From CAZUGO01 sp964619935 (GTDB taxonomy: Bacteria > Planctomycetota > Phycisphaerae > UBA1845 > CAIVHJ01), in contig CAZUGO010000068.1 of assembly GCA_964619935.1 (NCBI GenBank), positions 6,165 to 70,164 of the forward strand: a stretch of 64,000 nt of DNA, written 5' to 3'. The position numbers were made by a program, and so were the translations under genes. Of the stretch, positions 51,971-60,800 are shown in pieces (position 1 is the stretch's first letter; each line of letters begins with the position of its first letter). The notes below the pieces were generated by a model, which saw only the letters and a program-made list of their open reading frames with translations, made no database searches and was not told the DNA's origin.

Positions 51971-52199
51971 TCTGCAGTTTGCTGACTTGCTGGATGGCCC
52001 GCAGGCTGGTGACAATGGGGTTGAAGAAGTATAGCAGGATGAGGGCCGCGTATTGATCGTAGTGCAGCTTGCGGTGGTGGGCTCGATCGCGGGCGAAGGC
52101 ATGGTCGTGCAGCTTGTCCAGCAGCGGCAGCAGCAGCTTGAAGTGCTTGAAGCCGTGCAGGTCCTCTTCCTCAATCTCACGGTTCGGCGTCCGTGCCAT
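51966..52199 (-). mobile_element. IS4-type transposase N-terminal remnant
   Basis: An ATG at 52199 opens a frame reading GFKHFKLLLPLLDKLHDHAF, YDQYAALILLYFFNPIVTSL and RAIQQVSKLQKV, the N-terminal region of a transposase family common in Planctomycetota (IS4 group as far as can be told by eye). It ends at about 51966, where the IS630-type fragment begins in another frame. The junction was probably produced by one element inserting into another followed by deletion. Confidence 0.6.
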
Positions 52200-52522
52200 G
52201 CTCCCTATAGTATGCGCTACAATCGCTCACGGCGCAAATAAAGTGTGGCGCGAGAGTGTAGAGTCACGCGCGACATGCAAAGCATCCAGCAACTGCTGTG
52301 CCGAACACTATTGCTCCTGACCCCGTCTTTATTTCAGCGGGGATGCGCTGACATCACCATCGACGGCGACCTCACCGCGATCATGCTCATCTCCGGAGAC
52401 ACTGACATCACTTGTGGCCTCAGTCTTGGAGACCGGTCAGGCCAGCCCGTAGCGGCGTTCAGCGCTTACGCGCCCGGGCATGACGGCGCTACCCACCCCT
52501 GATCTGCCCCGGAGAAACCTGC
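52200..52522. other. Intergenic region, possible element debris
   Basis: About 320 bases between the transposase remnants and the hydrolase. An 85-codon frame (52245-52502) contains a DITIDGDLTAIMLISGDTDI repeat-like stretch but no ribosome site or family match; it may be debris of a lost gene. Confidence 0.35.
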
Positions 52523-53206
52523 TTGGCTCGCAAACCGGTGGAACGATTGCAGATCCCCGTCGGCGAGGCGCACACCACCGCGGCCCTGGACCTCAATCGC
52601 GGTGCGTTCGCGGGCATGCTCGTGTTGGCTCACGGCGCCGGCGGACACATGGACCATCCCATGATGACGGCGCTGGCCGATCGGCTGTGCGGCTGTGGGC
52701 TGGTCGTGGTGCGTTTCAATTTCCTGTACCGCGCCGCCGGCCAGGGACCGCCCGATCGCATGCCCCGGTTGCAGTCCTGTTTTGAAGCGGTGGTCCGTTA
52801 CGTGCGCACACTGAACCCGCCGCGGCTGCTCATCGGCGGACACTCCATGGGCGGCCGAGTCGCGTCACTGCTCGCAGCCGACGGGCTTGATTGTGACGGC
52901 GCGCTGCTGCTCGCCTATCCACTGCATCCCGCCGGAAAGCCGCAGCAACTGCGCGCTGCCCACCTGCATCGAATCACCGTACCGGTGCTGAGTTGCAACG
53001 GCACCCGCGACGCCCTGTGCCGGCAGGAACTCCTCGACCCGATCCTCGACACCCTGCCAAGACCCTGGACGCACCACTGGCTGCCCGAGGCCGACCACAG
53101 CTACACCGTCACCAAGCGCTCCGGTCGCACGCAGCACGATGTGCTCGCCGAGATCGAGCGACACGCTGCCCACTGGCTCGCCACCCTGCCGGCCCTGCGG
53201 AGCTGA
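52523..53206 (+). CDS. Alpha/beta hydrolase, Tex30/KANL3-like
   Basis: 227 residues. LAHGAGGHMDHPMM (oxyanion area), VVRFNFLYR, the nucleophile elbow GGHSMGGR (Ser), an Asp in CNGTRDALC and a His in EADHSYTV form a complete catalytic triad in the dienelactone-hydrolase-like group. Substrate unknown. The start is TTG 52523, with GGAG a few bases upstream; it gives the full N-terminal strand. Confidence 0.75.
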   Translation: MARKPVERLQIPVGEAHTTAALDLNRGAFAGMLVLAHGAGGHMDHPMMTALADRLCGCGLVVVRFNFLYRAAGQGPPDRMPRLQSCFEAVVRYVRTLNPPRLLIGGHSMGGRVASLLAADGLDCDGALLLAYPLHPAGKPQQLRAAHLHRITVPVLSCNGTRDALCRQELLDPILDTLPRPWTHHWLPEADHSYTVTKRSGRTQHDVLAEIERHAAHWLATLPALRS

Positions 53207-53359
53207 GCGTCAAACACCTTTCTCCTTGTGTCCCATAATGATATGGATTTAAGCGCTCCCGCAGGCTCGTCACCGAGCGCCGCATTGTTTACACTGGGTC
53301 CGGATAACCAACCAGGGGGAGGGCAGACCCCCGCCAGCGATCGCGATGAGGGACCCTTT

Positions 53360-55000
53360 ATGCCGGCAGGTTTGATGTTGGTGTGGTGCGTGCTGTTGTC
53401 GGGCCAGGCGGCCGCAGCCGACCCGTTACCCCGGGCGACCATTCATCCCTTGGTGCACAGCCGCCTGCTCCGCGCCGGCGGCAATCCCATCGTCGTGTGG
53501 GTCTACTTTCGGGACCGCGACTTCAGCAACGATAGTGAGCGCGCGGCCGCCCTCGCAAAAGCCCGCCAGACACTGCACCCGCGAACCGTGAAGCGCCGCC
53601 TGCGGCGACGGCGGATTCCCGGCGTGGTCGACCGTCACGACCTGCCGCTGACCGAACGTTACGTGGAACAGGTCCGCTCGAGCGGTGCGGTCATCCGCGT
53701 GCGCAGCCGCTGGCTCAATGCCGTCAGCGTGCTGGCGTCGGGCACCCAGATTGCGGCCCTCGCCGAGTCGCCCAGCGTGCGGCTGATCGAGCCGGTGCGC
53801 CGCGGGCGGCCGCTGGAGGCCGTGCCGATCACGCACCCTGAACCCACGCCGGCCCGGCAGATGCAGGGTACCGGAACCGGCAGCTTCTACGGCCTTGCCG
53901 AAGACCAGCTTGATCAGATCGGTATTATCGACATGCATGACGCCGGGTTTACCGGCAGCAGCGTGGTCATCGGGGTCCTGGACACCGGGTTCGAGCGCAG
54001 CCACGAGGCCTACAATGCGCCCGGTCATCCGCTGGCGGTGCTCGATGAATGGGATTTTCTCGAAAACGACGGCAACACCGCCATCGAAGCCGGCGACGAT
54101 CCCGACCAGCATGTTCACGGAACGCTGGTGCTCAGCGCGATCGCCGCGTACAAGCCCAACGTCCTGGTCGGCGGGGCCTACAATGCCTCCTTCATCCTGG
54201 TCAAGACCGAGGACGTCACCGACGAATACCCCATGGAAGAGGACTTCTATGTCGCCGGACTGGAGTTCCTCGAAGCCGGCGGTGCCGATGTAGCGACCTC
54301 TTCACTCGGCTACATCGAGTGGTACACCTGGTTCGATCTCGATGGATTGACCGCGGTGACCACCCTGGCGGTCAACATCGCCACGGATAATGGCATGGCC
54401 TGCTGCACCGCGGCCGGCAACGGCGGCATCGATCAGGATCTGCCCTCGCTGATCGCCCCGGCCGATGCCTTCGATGTGGTCACCTGTGGAGCGGTCGACG
54501 ACGCGGGCTTTACCGCCGATTTCAGCGCCAACGGCCCGACGGCCGACGGCCGGGTCAAGCCGGAAGTGCTGGCCCGCGGCGTCGCGACCATGACCGTGGA
54601 CGCCAACGACCCCACGGAGTACAGCAGCGCCAACGGAACCTCGCTGTCCACACCGCTGATCGCCGCCGGCGTCGCCTTGTTGCTCGACGCCCACCCCACC
54701 TGGACCGTCGAGCAGGTCCGCACGGCGCTGTTCCAAACCGCCGACTACTACCAAGCCAATGGGATGCCAGATCCGGAGTTCCGCCGCGGCTACGGGATCA
54801 TCAACGTGTTCGCCGCCGCGCAAGTGTCTTTCTGTGAAGCCGACCTCAGCGACGACGGCACCGTGGACGCCGCCGACCTCGCCCAACTGCTGGGCGCCTG
54901 GGGATCCAACCCCGGCCACCCGGCCGATCTGACCGGCGACGGCAGCGTCGACGCCGCCGACCTGGCCTTACTGCTGGGTGCCTGGGGAAGCTGCTCCTGA
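53360..55000 (+). CDS. Exported subtilisin-like serine protease with GC-type dockerin tail
   Basis: 546 residues. Signal peptide (MPAGLMLVWCVLLSGQAAAA), then a propeptide-like region (about 20-170, Arg-rich) and an S8 peptidase domain with all three catalytic residues: Asp in GVLDTGFERSH, His in QHVHGTLVLS, Ser in NGTSLSTPLIAAG. The C-terminus has two dockerin-like calcium repeats, DLSDDGTVDAADLAQLLGAWG and DLTGDGSVDAADLALLLGAWG, ending SCS. It is secreted and probably held at the cell surface through the tail. ATG 53360 begins the signal peptide; the frame is open to 53228. Confidence 0.88.
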   Translation: MPAGLMLVWCVLLSGQAAAADPLPRATIHPLVHSRLLRAGGNPIVVWVYFRDRDFSNDSERAAALAKARQTLHPRTVKRRLRRRRIPGVVDRHDLPLTERYVEQVRSSGAVIRVRSRWLNAVSVLASGTQIAALAESPSVRLIEPVRRGRPLEAVPITHPEPTPARQMQGTGTGSFYGLAEDQLDQIGIIDMHDAGFTGSSVVIGVLDTGFERSHEAYNAPGHPLAVLDEWDFLENDGNTAIEAGDDPDQHVHGTLVLSAIAAYKPNVLVGGAYNASFILVKTEDVTDEYPMEEDFYVAGLEFLEAGGADVATSSLGYIEWYTWFDLDGLTAVTTLAVNIATDNGMACCTAAGNGGIDQDLPSLIAPADAFDVVTCGAVDDAGFTADFSANGPTADGRVKPEVLARGVATMTVDANDPTEYSSANGTSLSTPLIAAGVALLLDAHPTWTVEQVRTALFQTADYYQANGMPDPEFRRGYGIINVFAAAQVSFCEADLSDDGTVDAADLAQLLGAWGSNPGHPADLTGDGSVDAADLALLLGAWGSCS

Positions 55001-55116
55001 GTCAAAACCGCCATGCCGGCAACCCCGCGCCCTCTCGCTCGCAGGGCTGCTCCCAATCGCATCGAGTCAAACCGCCGGAGGCTCGCCCAGCGCTACGGCC
55101 CCCACCCTGTCAGGGC

Positions 55117-55761
55117 TCAACCGCGTCCGATTGGGAGCTGATCTGCAATCTGCTGAATCGCCTGGAACATGGCAACGGCTGACCGGACAATTCCGTCCTG
55201 GTCAATCGCGGACAGCGCGGTTCCGTTCATCCGCTCCTTGAACGCCTGCCAATAAGGCCGCTGGCGATCCCCGTAGGGGTCAAAATAGGACAGCCCCCTG
55301 TTCGAATCGAGGCCATAGGCCTGGGCCAAGGCCTTTGCGGTATACTTCGCCCCGTTCGTGCTGCCCTCGAGCACGTACAGGTAGCCCAGCAGGTGTGCCG
55401 GATTGCCGGTCGACCTGGCTTCGATCTGCTCGATCAATCCGGCCGCCCCAGGCGTTAGCGTCACCTCACCCAATGAAGCGTTCAGATGCCCGAGATCGGC
55501 CATCAAGAAGGGCAGCTTGTACTCATGACCCAGCACCACTGCGGCGATGGCGGCGTGATCCCGGTTCTGAATCAATGCCGTCTCCAACTTCCAATGGATC
55601 CGGTAGAGCTGCATCAGAAATTCGACGAAGGTCCCCAGCGGCAGTTCCCCCTTGGCCAGAGCTTGCTGGAAGGGATGCCGCTCGGTTGCAACGTGCAGCT
55701 CGGCGGTCTCGGATCGGAGCCGGTCCATGATCGAATCGTGAGTCCCCACTGAAGTTGTCAT
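55117..55761 (-). CDS. Heme oxygenase, biliverdin-forming type
   Basis: 214 residues. MDRLRSETAELHVATERHPF contains the proximal His candidates, and GYLYVLEGSTNGAKYTAKAL plus FDPYGDRQRPYWQAFKERMN match the distal-helix and C-terminal part of bacterial heme oxygenases (HmuO/PigA-like). The enzyme opens heme to release iron. An AAGGAGG at 55776-55770, eight bases before ATG 55761, sets the start. It is the second gene of a small operon whose upstream region carries a Fur-like box, consistent with iron-starvation control. Confidence 0.8.
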   Translation of the reverse strand: MTTSVGTHDSIMDRLRSETAELHVATERHPFQQALAKGELPLGTFVEFLMQLYRIHWKLETALIQNRDHAAIAAVVLGHEYKLPFLMADLGHLNASLGEVTLTPGAAGLIEQIEARSTGNPAHLLGYLYVLEGSTNGAKYTAKALAQAYGLDSNRGLSYFDPYGDRQRPYWQAFKERMNGTALSAIDQDGIVRSAVAMFQAIQQIADQLPIGRG

Positions 55762-55772
55762 CTGATCCTCCT

Positions 55773-55886
55773 TCATGTGCAGCCTCGAAAAGCGAGGGCA
55801 AAATAGCCAATCACCAGCCACAAGACTCCCTTCAGGAAGAACATGGCAAAGGCTGCAAGACCTAACCGCTTAATCATCTTGGACAT
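55773..55886 (-). CDS. Small basic membrane protein (37 aa) upstream of heme oxygenase
   Basis: ATG 55886 opens MSKMIKRLGLAAFAMFFLKG, followed by VLWLVIGYFALAFRGCT and a TGA at 55775-55773. One membrane span after a basic start. It lies between the Fur-like box and the heme oxygenase gene, and its stop is 11 bases before the heme oxygenase start, so both are on one message. Small single-span proteins of this look are often encoded near iron-uptake genes; function unknown. Confidence 0.6.
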   Translation of the reverse strand: MSKMIKRLGLAAFAMFFLKGVLWLVIGYFALAFRGCT

Positions 55887-55912
55887 ACGAACCTCTGGAG
55901 CGGCCCGCTATT

Positions 55913-55931
55913 ATTGAGACTGGGTCTCATT
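55913..55931 (-). promoter_or_regulatory. Fur-like operator
   Basis: Leftward the 19-bp sequence AATGAGACCCAGTCTCAAT is an inverted repeat with TGAGAC arms and fits the Fur consensus AATGAGAATnATTCTCATT at the outer positions. It lies just after the proposed -10 box and start site of the small protein-heme oxygenase operon, where a repressor would block transcription. Confidence 0.5.
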
Positions 55932-55939
55932 TGCGTGGG

Positions 55940-55967
55940 ATTGTACCGAATCCAATCCGGTTCGCAA
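55940..55967 (-). promoter_or_regulatory. Promoter of the heme oxygenase operon
   Basis: TTGCGA (55967-55962), a 16-base spacer and TACAAT (55945-55940) on the minus strand. Transcription would begin near 55933, directly before the Fur-like box. Confidence 0.45.
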
Positions 55968-56063
55968 GAGGTCACCAGCCATTCTGGTAGAGGGCCCGCC
56001 GGGGGGACATGCAGCGGCGCATGGGTAGGAGCGCATCCCCTTGCGCTGTCGAGTACTTTAGAC

Positions 56064-57002
56064 TTATTCGACAGGCAGGGTCTTGGCGGCGCGCCACAGG
56101 TCTGCGGCGTGCGTGTCGGTGGGGTCGAGGGCGACGGCCTGTTGCAGATGGGCAACCGCGGTGGTCGGATCACCGCCCAGCAAGGCCATGTAACCGACCA
56201 GGAACTGCAGTTCCGCGCTGCTGGGGTATTGGTTGGCGACCTGACTCAGTTTTTGGAACTGCTCGTCGAAATCCGCCGAGCGGCCATAGAGGCCGTAGAC
56301 TTCAGGCAGCGCCTGGATCCAATCCGGACGGTGGTCCAACCCGCGTCGAATGGCCAACAGTGCATCCCAGTAATGGCCCACGGCCAGCAGGGCCTGACCG
56401 AAGCACAAGTGGGCCAACCCGTCCTGTGGATGATCGAGAACAACTTGGCGGAAGGCTGCGACGGCCGATTCGTAGTCCCCTTGTTGGAAGGCTTGGGCGC
56501 CCGCAGACAATACCGGCACCTCGGGCCATTCGGGCTGGACAACGACCACCTGGGCGTCATCCCACAGGTAGGGGTAGCCGTAGCAATCCGGCGGCAAGGC
56601 ATACCACCGCACGAAGCCTTTGCGGTAGCCCAGCCCCGAATAATACGGGTACCGGCGGTAGGATCGGGCATCGAACCGGCGATGATGATGATGACCCCGG
56701 CGGAGATGGCGGTGGGCATGGAAGCCGCTGAACGGCCGCTCCCAGCCGTGTGGCGAGTGGCGGTGCCGCAAAGTCGGCCGGCTGGGCGGTCTCCGGCCGC
56801 GGGGCGAACCGCGCCGCTGAGCGTCCGCCGGCGCGGCGGTCACCGCCAGTACCAAAGCCACCAGGGTCAGGACCCCAGCCAAACGCCTGTGAAAAAAAGC
56901 GCCCCGGCGCAGCCGCGAGGGGTGCAGGACGGACGGGGGAGGATTTGTCTTCCACTGTTGTGGTTGGTAGGGAGTACAGTGTGCCAAATGCCAATCCCCC
57001 AT
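56064..57002 (-). CDS. Exported or anchored TPR protein
   Basis: 312 residues. A hydrophobic segment at about 42-60 (AGVLTLVALVLAVTAAPADA) follows an unusually long basic N-terminus, so the true start may lie later, but no better start codon is seen. A linker rich in His, Arg and Tyr follows (HAHRHLRRGHHHHRRFDARS). The C-terminal 140 residues are three to four tetratricopeptide repeats (AFQQGDYESAVAAFRQVVLD, ALLAVGHYWDALLAIRRGL, LLGGDPTTAVAHLQQAV). It is probably a periplasmic protein-binding scaffold; the His cluster could bind metal. Confidence 0.65.
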   Translation of the reverse strand: MGDWHLAHCTPYQPQQWKTNPPPSVLHPSRLRRGAFFHRRLAGVLTLVALVLAVTAAPADAQRRGSPRGRRPPSRPTLRHRHSPHGWERPFSGFHAHRHLRRGHHHHRRFDARSYRRYPYYSGLGYRKGFVRWYALPPDCYGYPYLWDDAQVVVVQPEWPEVPVLSAGAQAFQQGDYESAVAAFRQVVLDHPQDGLAHLCFGQALLAVGHYWDALLAIRRGLDHRPDWIQALPEVYGLYGRSADFDEQFQKLSQVANQYPSSAELQFLVGYMALLGGDPTTAVAHLQQAVALDPTDTHAADLWRAAKTLPVE

Positions 57003-57398
57003 CCGATCTTACCCGAGGCTACCGGCAGTAATGCCGTATACCTTATTATTCACCCGCGCAACCTGGGTGTGCTACAAAAATCCGGCGACCCGGGCCCGGG
57101 CCGCGAGCATGCCCCGCAGCAACTCGGGACGCGTGCTGCGAGCGCCTGAGCCCAGTACACATTCAATTGTAGCAGCGTGGGACAGGGGCGCCGGCGTCCG
57201 CTGCCTCTGGTCGCAGCCGATTCCCGCCGGCCGGGGTGCCCCGCAGCCATCTGGATGCGCTCAATCGCACTGGACGGGTTCCTCAATCGCCCCGCGGGCC
57301 TGCCCCCCCAGGACCGGCCGGTCGGATGAGGCGCCCTGACCCGGGGACCAGGAACCACCGGTGGGCAACAAGCGCGGCACCCCGCCTGAGTTCATGCA
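57003..57398. other. Intergenic region before array B
   Basis: About 400 bases with no convincing gene; frames here lack ribosome sites and family features. The 880-base gap up to 57882 also holds array B and its box; between 57557 and 57882 nothing further was recognised. Confidence 0.4.
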
Positions 57399-57530
57399 AA
57401 ATGGTACCACGACAAGTAACAAATGGTGGTACCATTTTACTAAAACGGTACCATCAAATGGATCAAACGGTGGTACCATTTACTATAAATGGAGATACCA
57501 TTTGGTAATAATGGTGGTACCATTTTTTCT
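57399..57530 (+). repeat. Array B: six 22-bp dyad units, collinear with array A
   Basis: Six 22-bp units: 57399-57420, 57421-57442, 57443-57464, 57465-57486, 57487-57508 and 57509-57530. Unit 1 matches unit 1 of array A at 19 of 22 positions; unit 3 has a reversed centre (ACC) in both and ends GATC in both; unit 4 ends TAT in both. Units 2, 4 and 6 are perfect or near-perfect dyads (AAATGGT-GGT-ACCATTT; AAACGGT in unit 4). Ten bases downstream lies GGGCTTGGGGTTCGGG (57541-57556), one mismatch from the box after array A at the same offset. It lies between divergent genes, 350 bases before the RHS gene. The class is unrecognised. Confidence 0.85.
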
Positions 57531-57882
57531 GAAATACCCTGGGCTTGGGGTTCGGGCCCTGGGGGAGGGCGGTACCGGCCCTCCTGGATTCACTCAGCCG
57601 GGCGGCGCCATTGGGCCGAGTCGCTGGCCAGCCTCCCAAAGGTTAGGCACGACAGGCCTGGATTCATGGAAAAGGCGTCTGGCCCGGTTGGGCCAGCCTG
57701 TGCTATGCTGCACCTTCTGAATCCGGTCGCGAATTCAAATCGAGCTGCCTGATGCTCGTTGCCACACCTACGGGTAACACGTCACGCAAGCACCGAACGG
57801 CGGTGATCGCTGACTCCCCGCCGGGGCCGCACGCCTGCTGCCAGCCACCGATCCCCCAAGTCCCCTGTCGCCGAGGAGGAGA

Positions 57883-60800
57883 ATGAGGGAGCAAATCAAG
57901 CGCCTGAGCCTCGCCGGATGGTCCTGTGCTGCGGTCTGCCTGCTGCTGCCAGCCGAATGGCCGGCAGGTGCGGCCGCGATTGTTCCCGGGCCATCGATGC
58001 CCCGGCACCTCATCCCGGACCAGGCAGCAGGGCCGATTCCATCTGGCGATTTCAGCGTTCTCGAGCCACCCTCCGCAGCGCTCGCGTCGAGCGCAGCAGC
58101 CGATACCTGGCCTGTTGGGACCGATAAGTCTCCGAGCCCAGGACATCCGCACCCCGCCGGCATTCCTGAATGCCCCGCAGATTTCAACGGTGACGGCGAT
58201 GTTGATGCGAGTGATCTGGCCCAGTTTCTGGGGAACTGGGGCGTTTGTGTGAATTGTAATCTCTGCCCATGGGATCTTACTGGCGACTGCGTGGTCAACC
58301 CCGCCGATCTCGCCGTGCTCCTGGCGGCTTTCATTTGCTGCGACCCCTGTGCGCCGGGTTGCCCGAACCACTGTAACACCGAGATCTGCCCGATCGACTG
58401 CACCGACGACGAATGCCCCTACTTCTGCGATCCCAGGTTGTGCCGGCTGAACACCTGTCTGGAGGCGTGTGGCGGCGTTCCCTGCCAATGTGAACCCTGT
58501 GGTTGCGATTCGATGTGCTGTGATGACCCGTGCTGTGGGGACCCGGACTGCCCCTACGATGACGACCCCTTCGATCACAGCGCCGTCGGCAATATCCACC
58601 TGCAGGTCCCGATCCTGAAGCGCATCGCCGCCCGGGATGCCGGCCTGCGGCTGCACTTCGAGTACAATTCCATTCACCATATCCGCGACAGCGGCTACGG
58701 CTACGGCTGGACGCACAATCACAACCTCTACGCGGAAGAAATGCCCCTGGACGGGGGCATCGGCCTGCAGGTGGTGGTGTACGACAGCAGCGGCCGCCGC
58801 AACGCCTACCTCCGCCTTCCGGACGGCAGCTTTGTCACACCACCCGGCCGGCAGGGCACGCTGGAGTGGGTCCAAGACCACTACGAGCTCAATTTCTGGA
58901 GCGGCAACCGCTGGGTCTTCTCGCCGACGGCCGGGGCGGGCGGACGGTTCTACGTCGAGCAGGTCCTCTCCCGCGAAGGCCGCCAGACCAGCCTGGAATA
59001 CAACGGCCTTGGTGGGCGCCTGAGCCGCATCACCGACCCCTGGGGTGCGGTGGTCGCCCTGGGCTACGTTCAGGATGGCTCCAACCTGACCCTCACCATC
59101 ACCCACCCGGACAGTGCGCAGACCACCATCGTCTATGAGGACGATCTGCTGACGAGCGTCACCGACCCGGAAGGACACGTCCGAAGTTTCCAATACGATG
59201 AGCTTGCGGATCGGATCAGCAAGGACACCCGCAAGAATGGCACGTGGTTCACGTTCGTATTCGATTTCGGTCTGCGCGAAACCTGGGACTCGGCAGGCAA
59301 CCTGGTCCGCCGGATCACAGCGGCCAATTTTCCGGACACGTTTGGTCATGGCTTCGATCCCGGCCCCGGCATGATCGTGGACGGTGACGGCCGCACTTGG
59401 CCGTTCGAGCGTGATGCCAAGGGGCGCATCATCAGCCAATCAACGCCCCTCGTGGAGGATCTGCCCGCGCTGACGGTCTACGGGCCCGACGGCACGCCCG
59501 ACGCCGACTACGTCGTGCAGCGCATCGACCCCCTGGGCTTCAGCGAGTCCTTCGAGCACGACGCCTACGGCAATCTCACCCGCGAGTTCGACAAGGAGGG
59601 CAACCAGACGGTTCGCGAGTTCAACGACCCCAACTGGCCGAAGGCCCTCACGCGGCTGATCGAGCCCGATCAGGATGAATGGGCATACACCTACGACCCG
59701 CTCAAGGGCCATCGCCTGACCGTCACCGACCCGCAGATCGAGGCGCCCAGCGACCGCATCGTGACCTTCGCCTACAGCTACTTCGACGAGGACCAGGTCC
59801 CCGGGCGCCTGGCGCTCCGGACGGTGACCGATCGCAACGGCCATAGCGCCCTCGTGCAATACGATGAGCAAGGTCAGATGATCCGCACCGTGCTGGATCC
59901 CGGCGGCCTGGACCTCGTGGTGGAGTTCAGCGAACACGACGCCATGGGCCGGGCGGGCCGGATGATCGAACACCGGGCCCCGGGCGATGCGGTGGTCACG
60001 ACGTTCGAATACGACGCCATGGGCCGCCGGACGCGTGCCATCGTGGACCCGCAGGGCCTGGAACTGACCACGGTCTATGCGTACGACGGGTCCGGGCACC
60101 TGCTCAGCGTCAGCAATCCGCGCCAGGTCGTGACCCAATACGAGTACGATGAACGCAACCGCCTGACCCGGCGGTTCGAGGACTTCGGCGGGGTCGACCA
60201 GGCGGTCACTGAATTCGAGTACGATCACCGCAACAACCTCACCCTGCAGCGCGACGCCAATGATCGCGTCACAACCTTCGAGTACAACGATCGCTCACAA
60301 CTGGTGCTGTCGATCGATGCCGAGGGCTATCGTACGGTGTACGAGCCCGATGCCCGCGGGGATCTGCTGGCCGTCCGCCGGCACCTCGAACCCGGTGAGG
60401 GCGGCCCGCAGCAGGCGCTGGCCTTCGCCAACGATGCCCTCGGGCGGCGGATTTCGAGGACCGCGGCCCCCGGCGAGTTGGACCTGGTGAGCCTGACCGA
60501 GTACACCCACGCCGGCGATTCGGCACAACTCGACCCCGCCACGCCCGGCAGCCCCTTGCCGCACAAAATCACCGATCCCCGGGGCGGGGTGCTGTATCTG
60601 CACTATGACGCCCGCGATCGCATCATCAAGAGCGTGCGGAAGCATGGGGACACCGCGGACAACGGCGGCGACGCCGACGACGCGGTGTTGACTTTCGAGT
60701 ACGACGCCATGGGCAACCGCACCGCGGTGGTCAACCCGGCGGGCGAACGGCAGGAATGGGCCTACGATGCCGCCGACCGCGTGACCCAGCGCACGGTCGA

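Noticed and set aside
57703..59439. Long minus-strand frame of 578 codons antisense to the RHS gene (also 60295-61485 and 61507-62826)
   Set aside because: The plus strand carries RHS, dockerin and HINT motifs in one continuous frame; long antisense frames are expected in GC-rich repetitive coding DNA and have no family motifs or ribosome sites.
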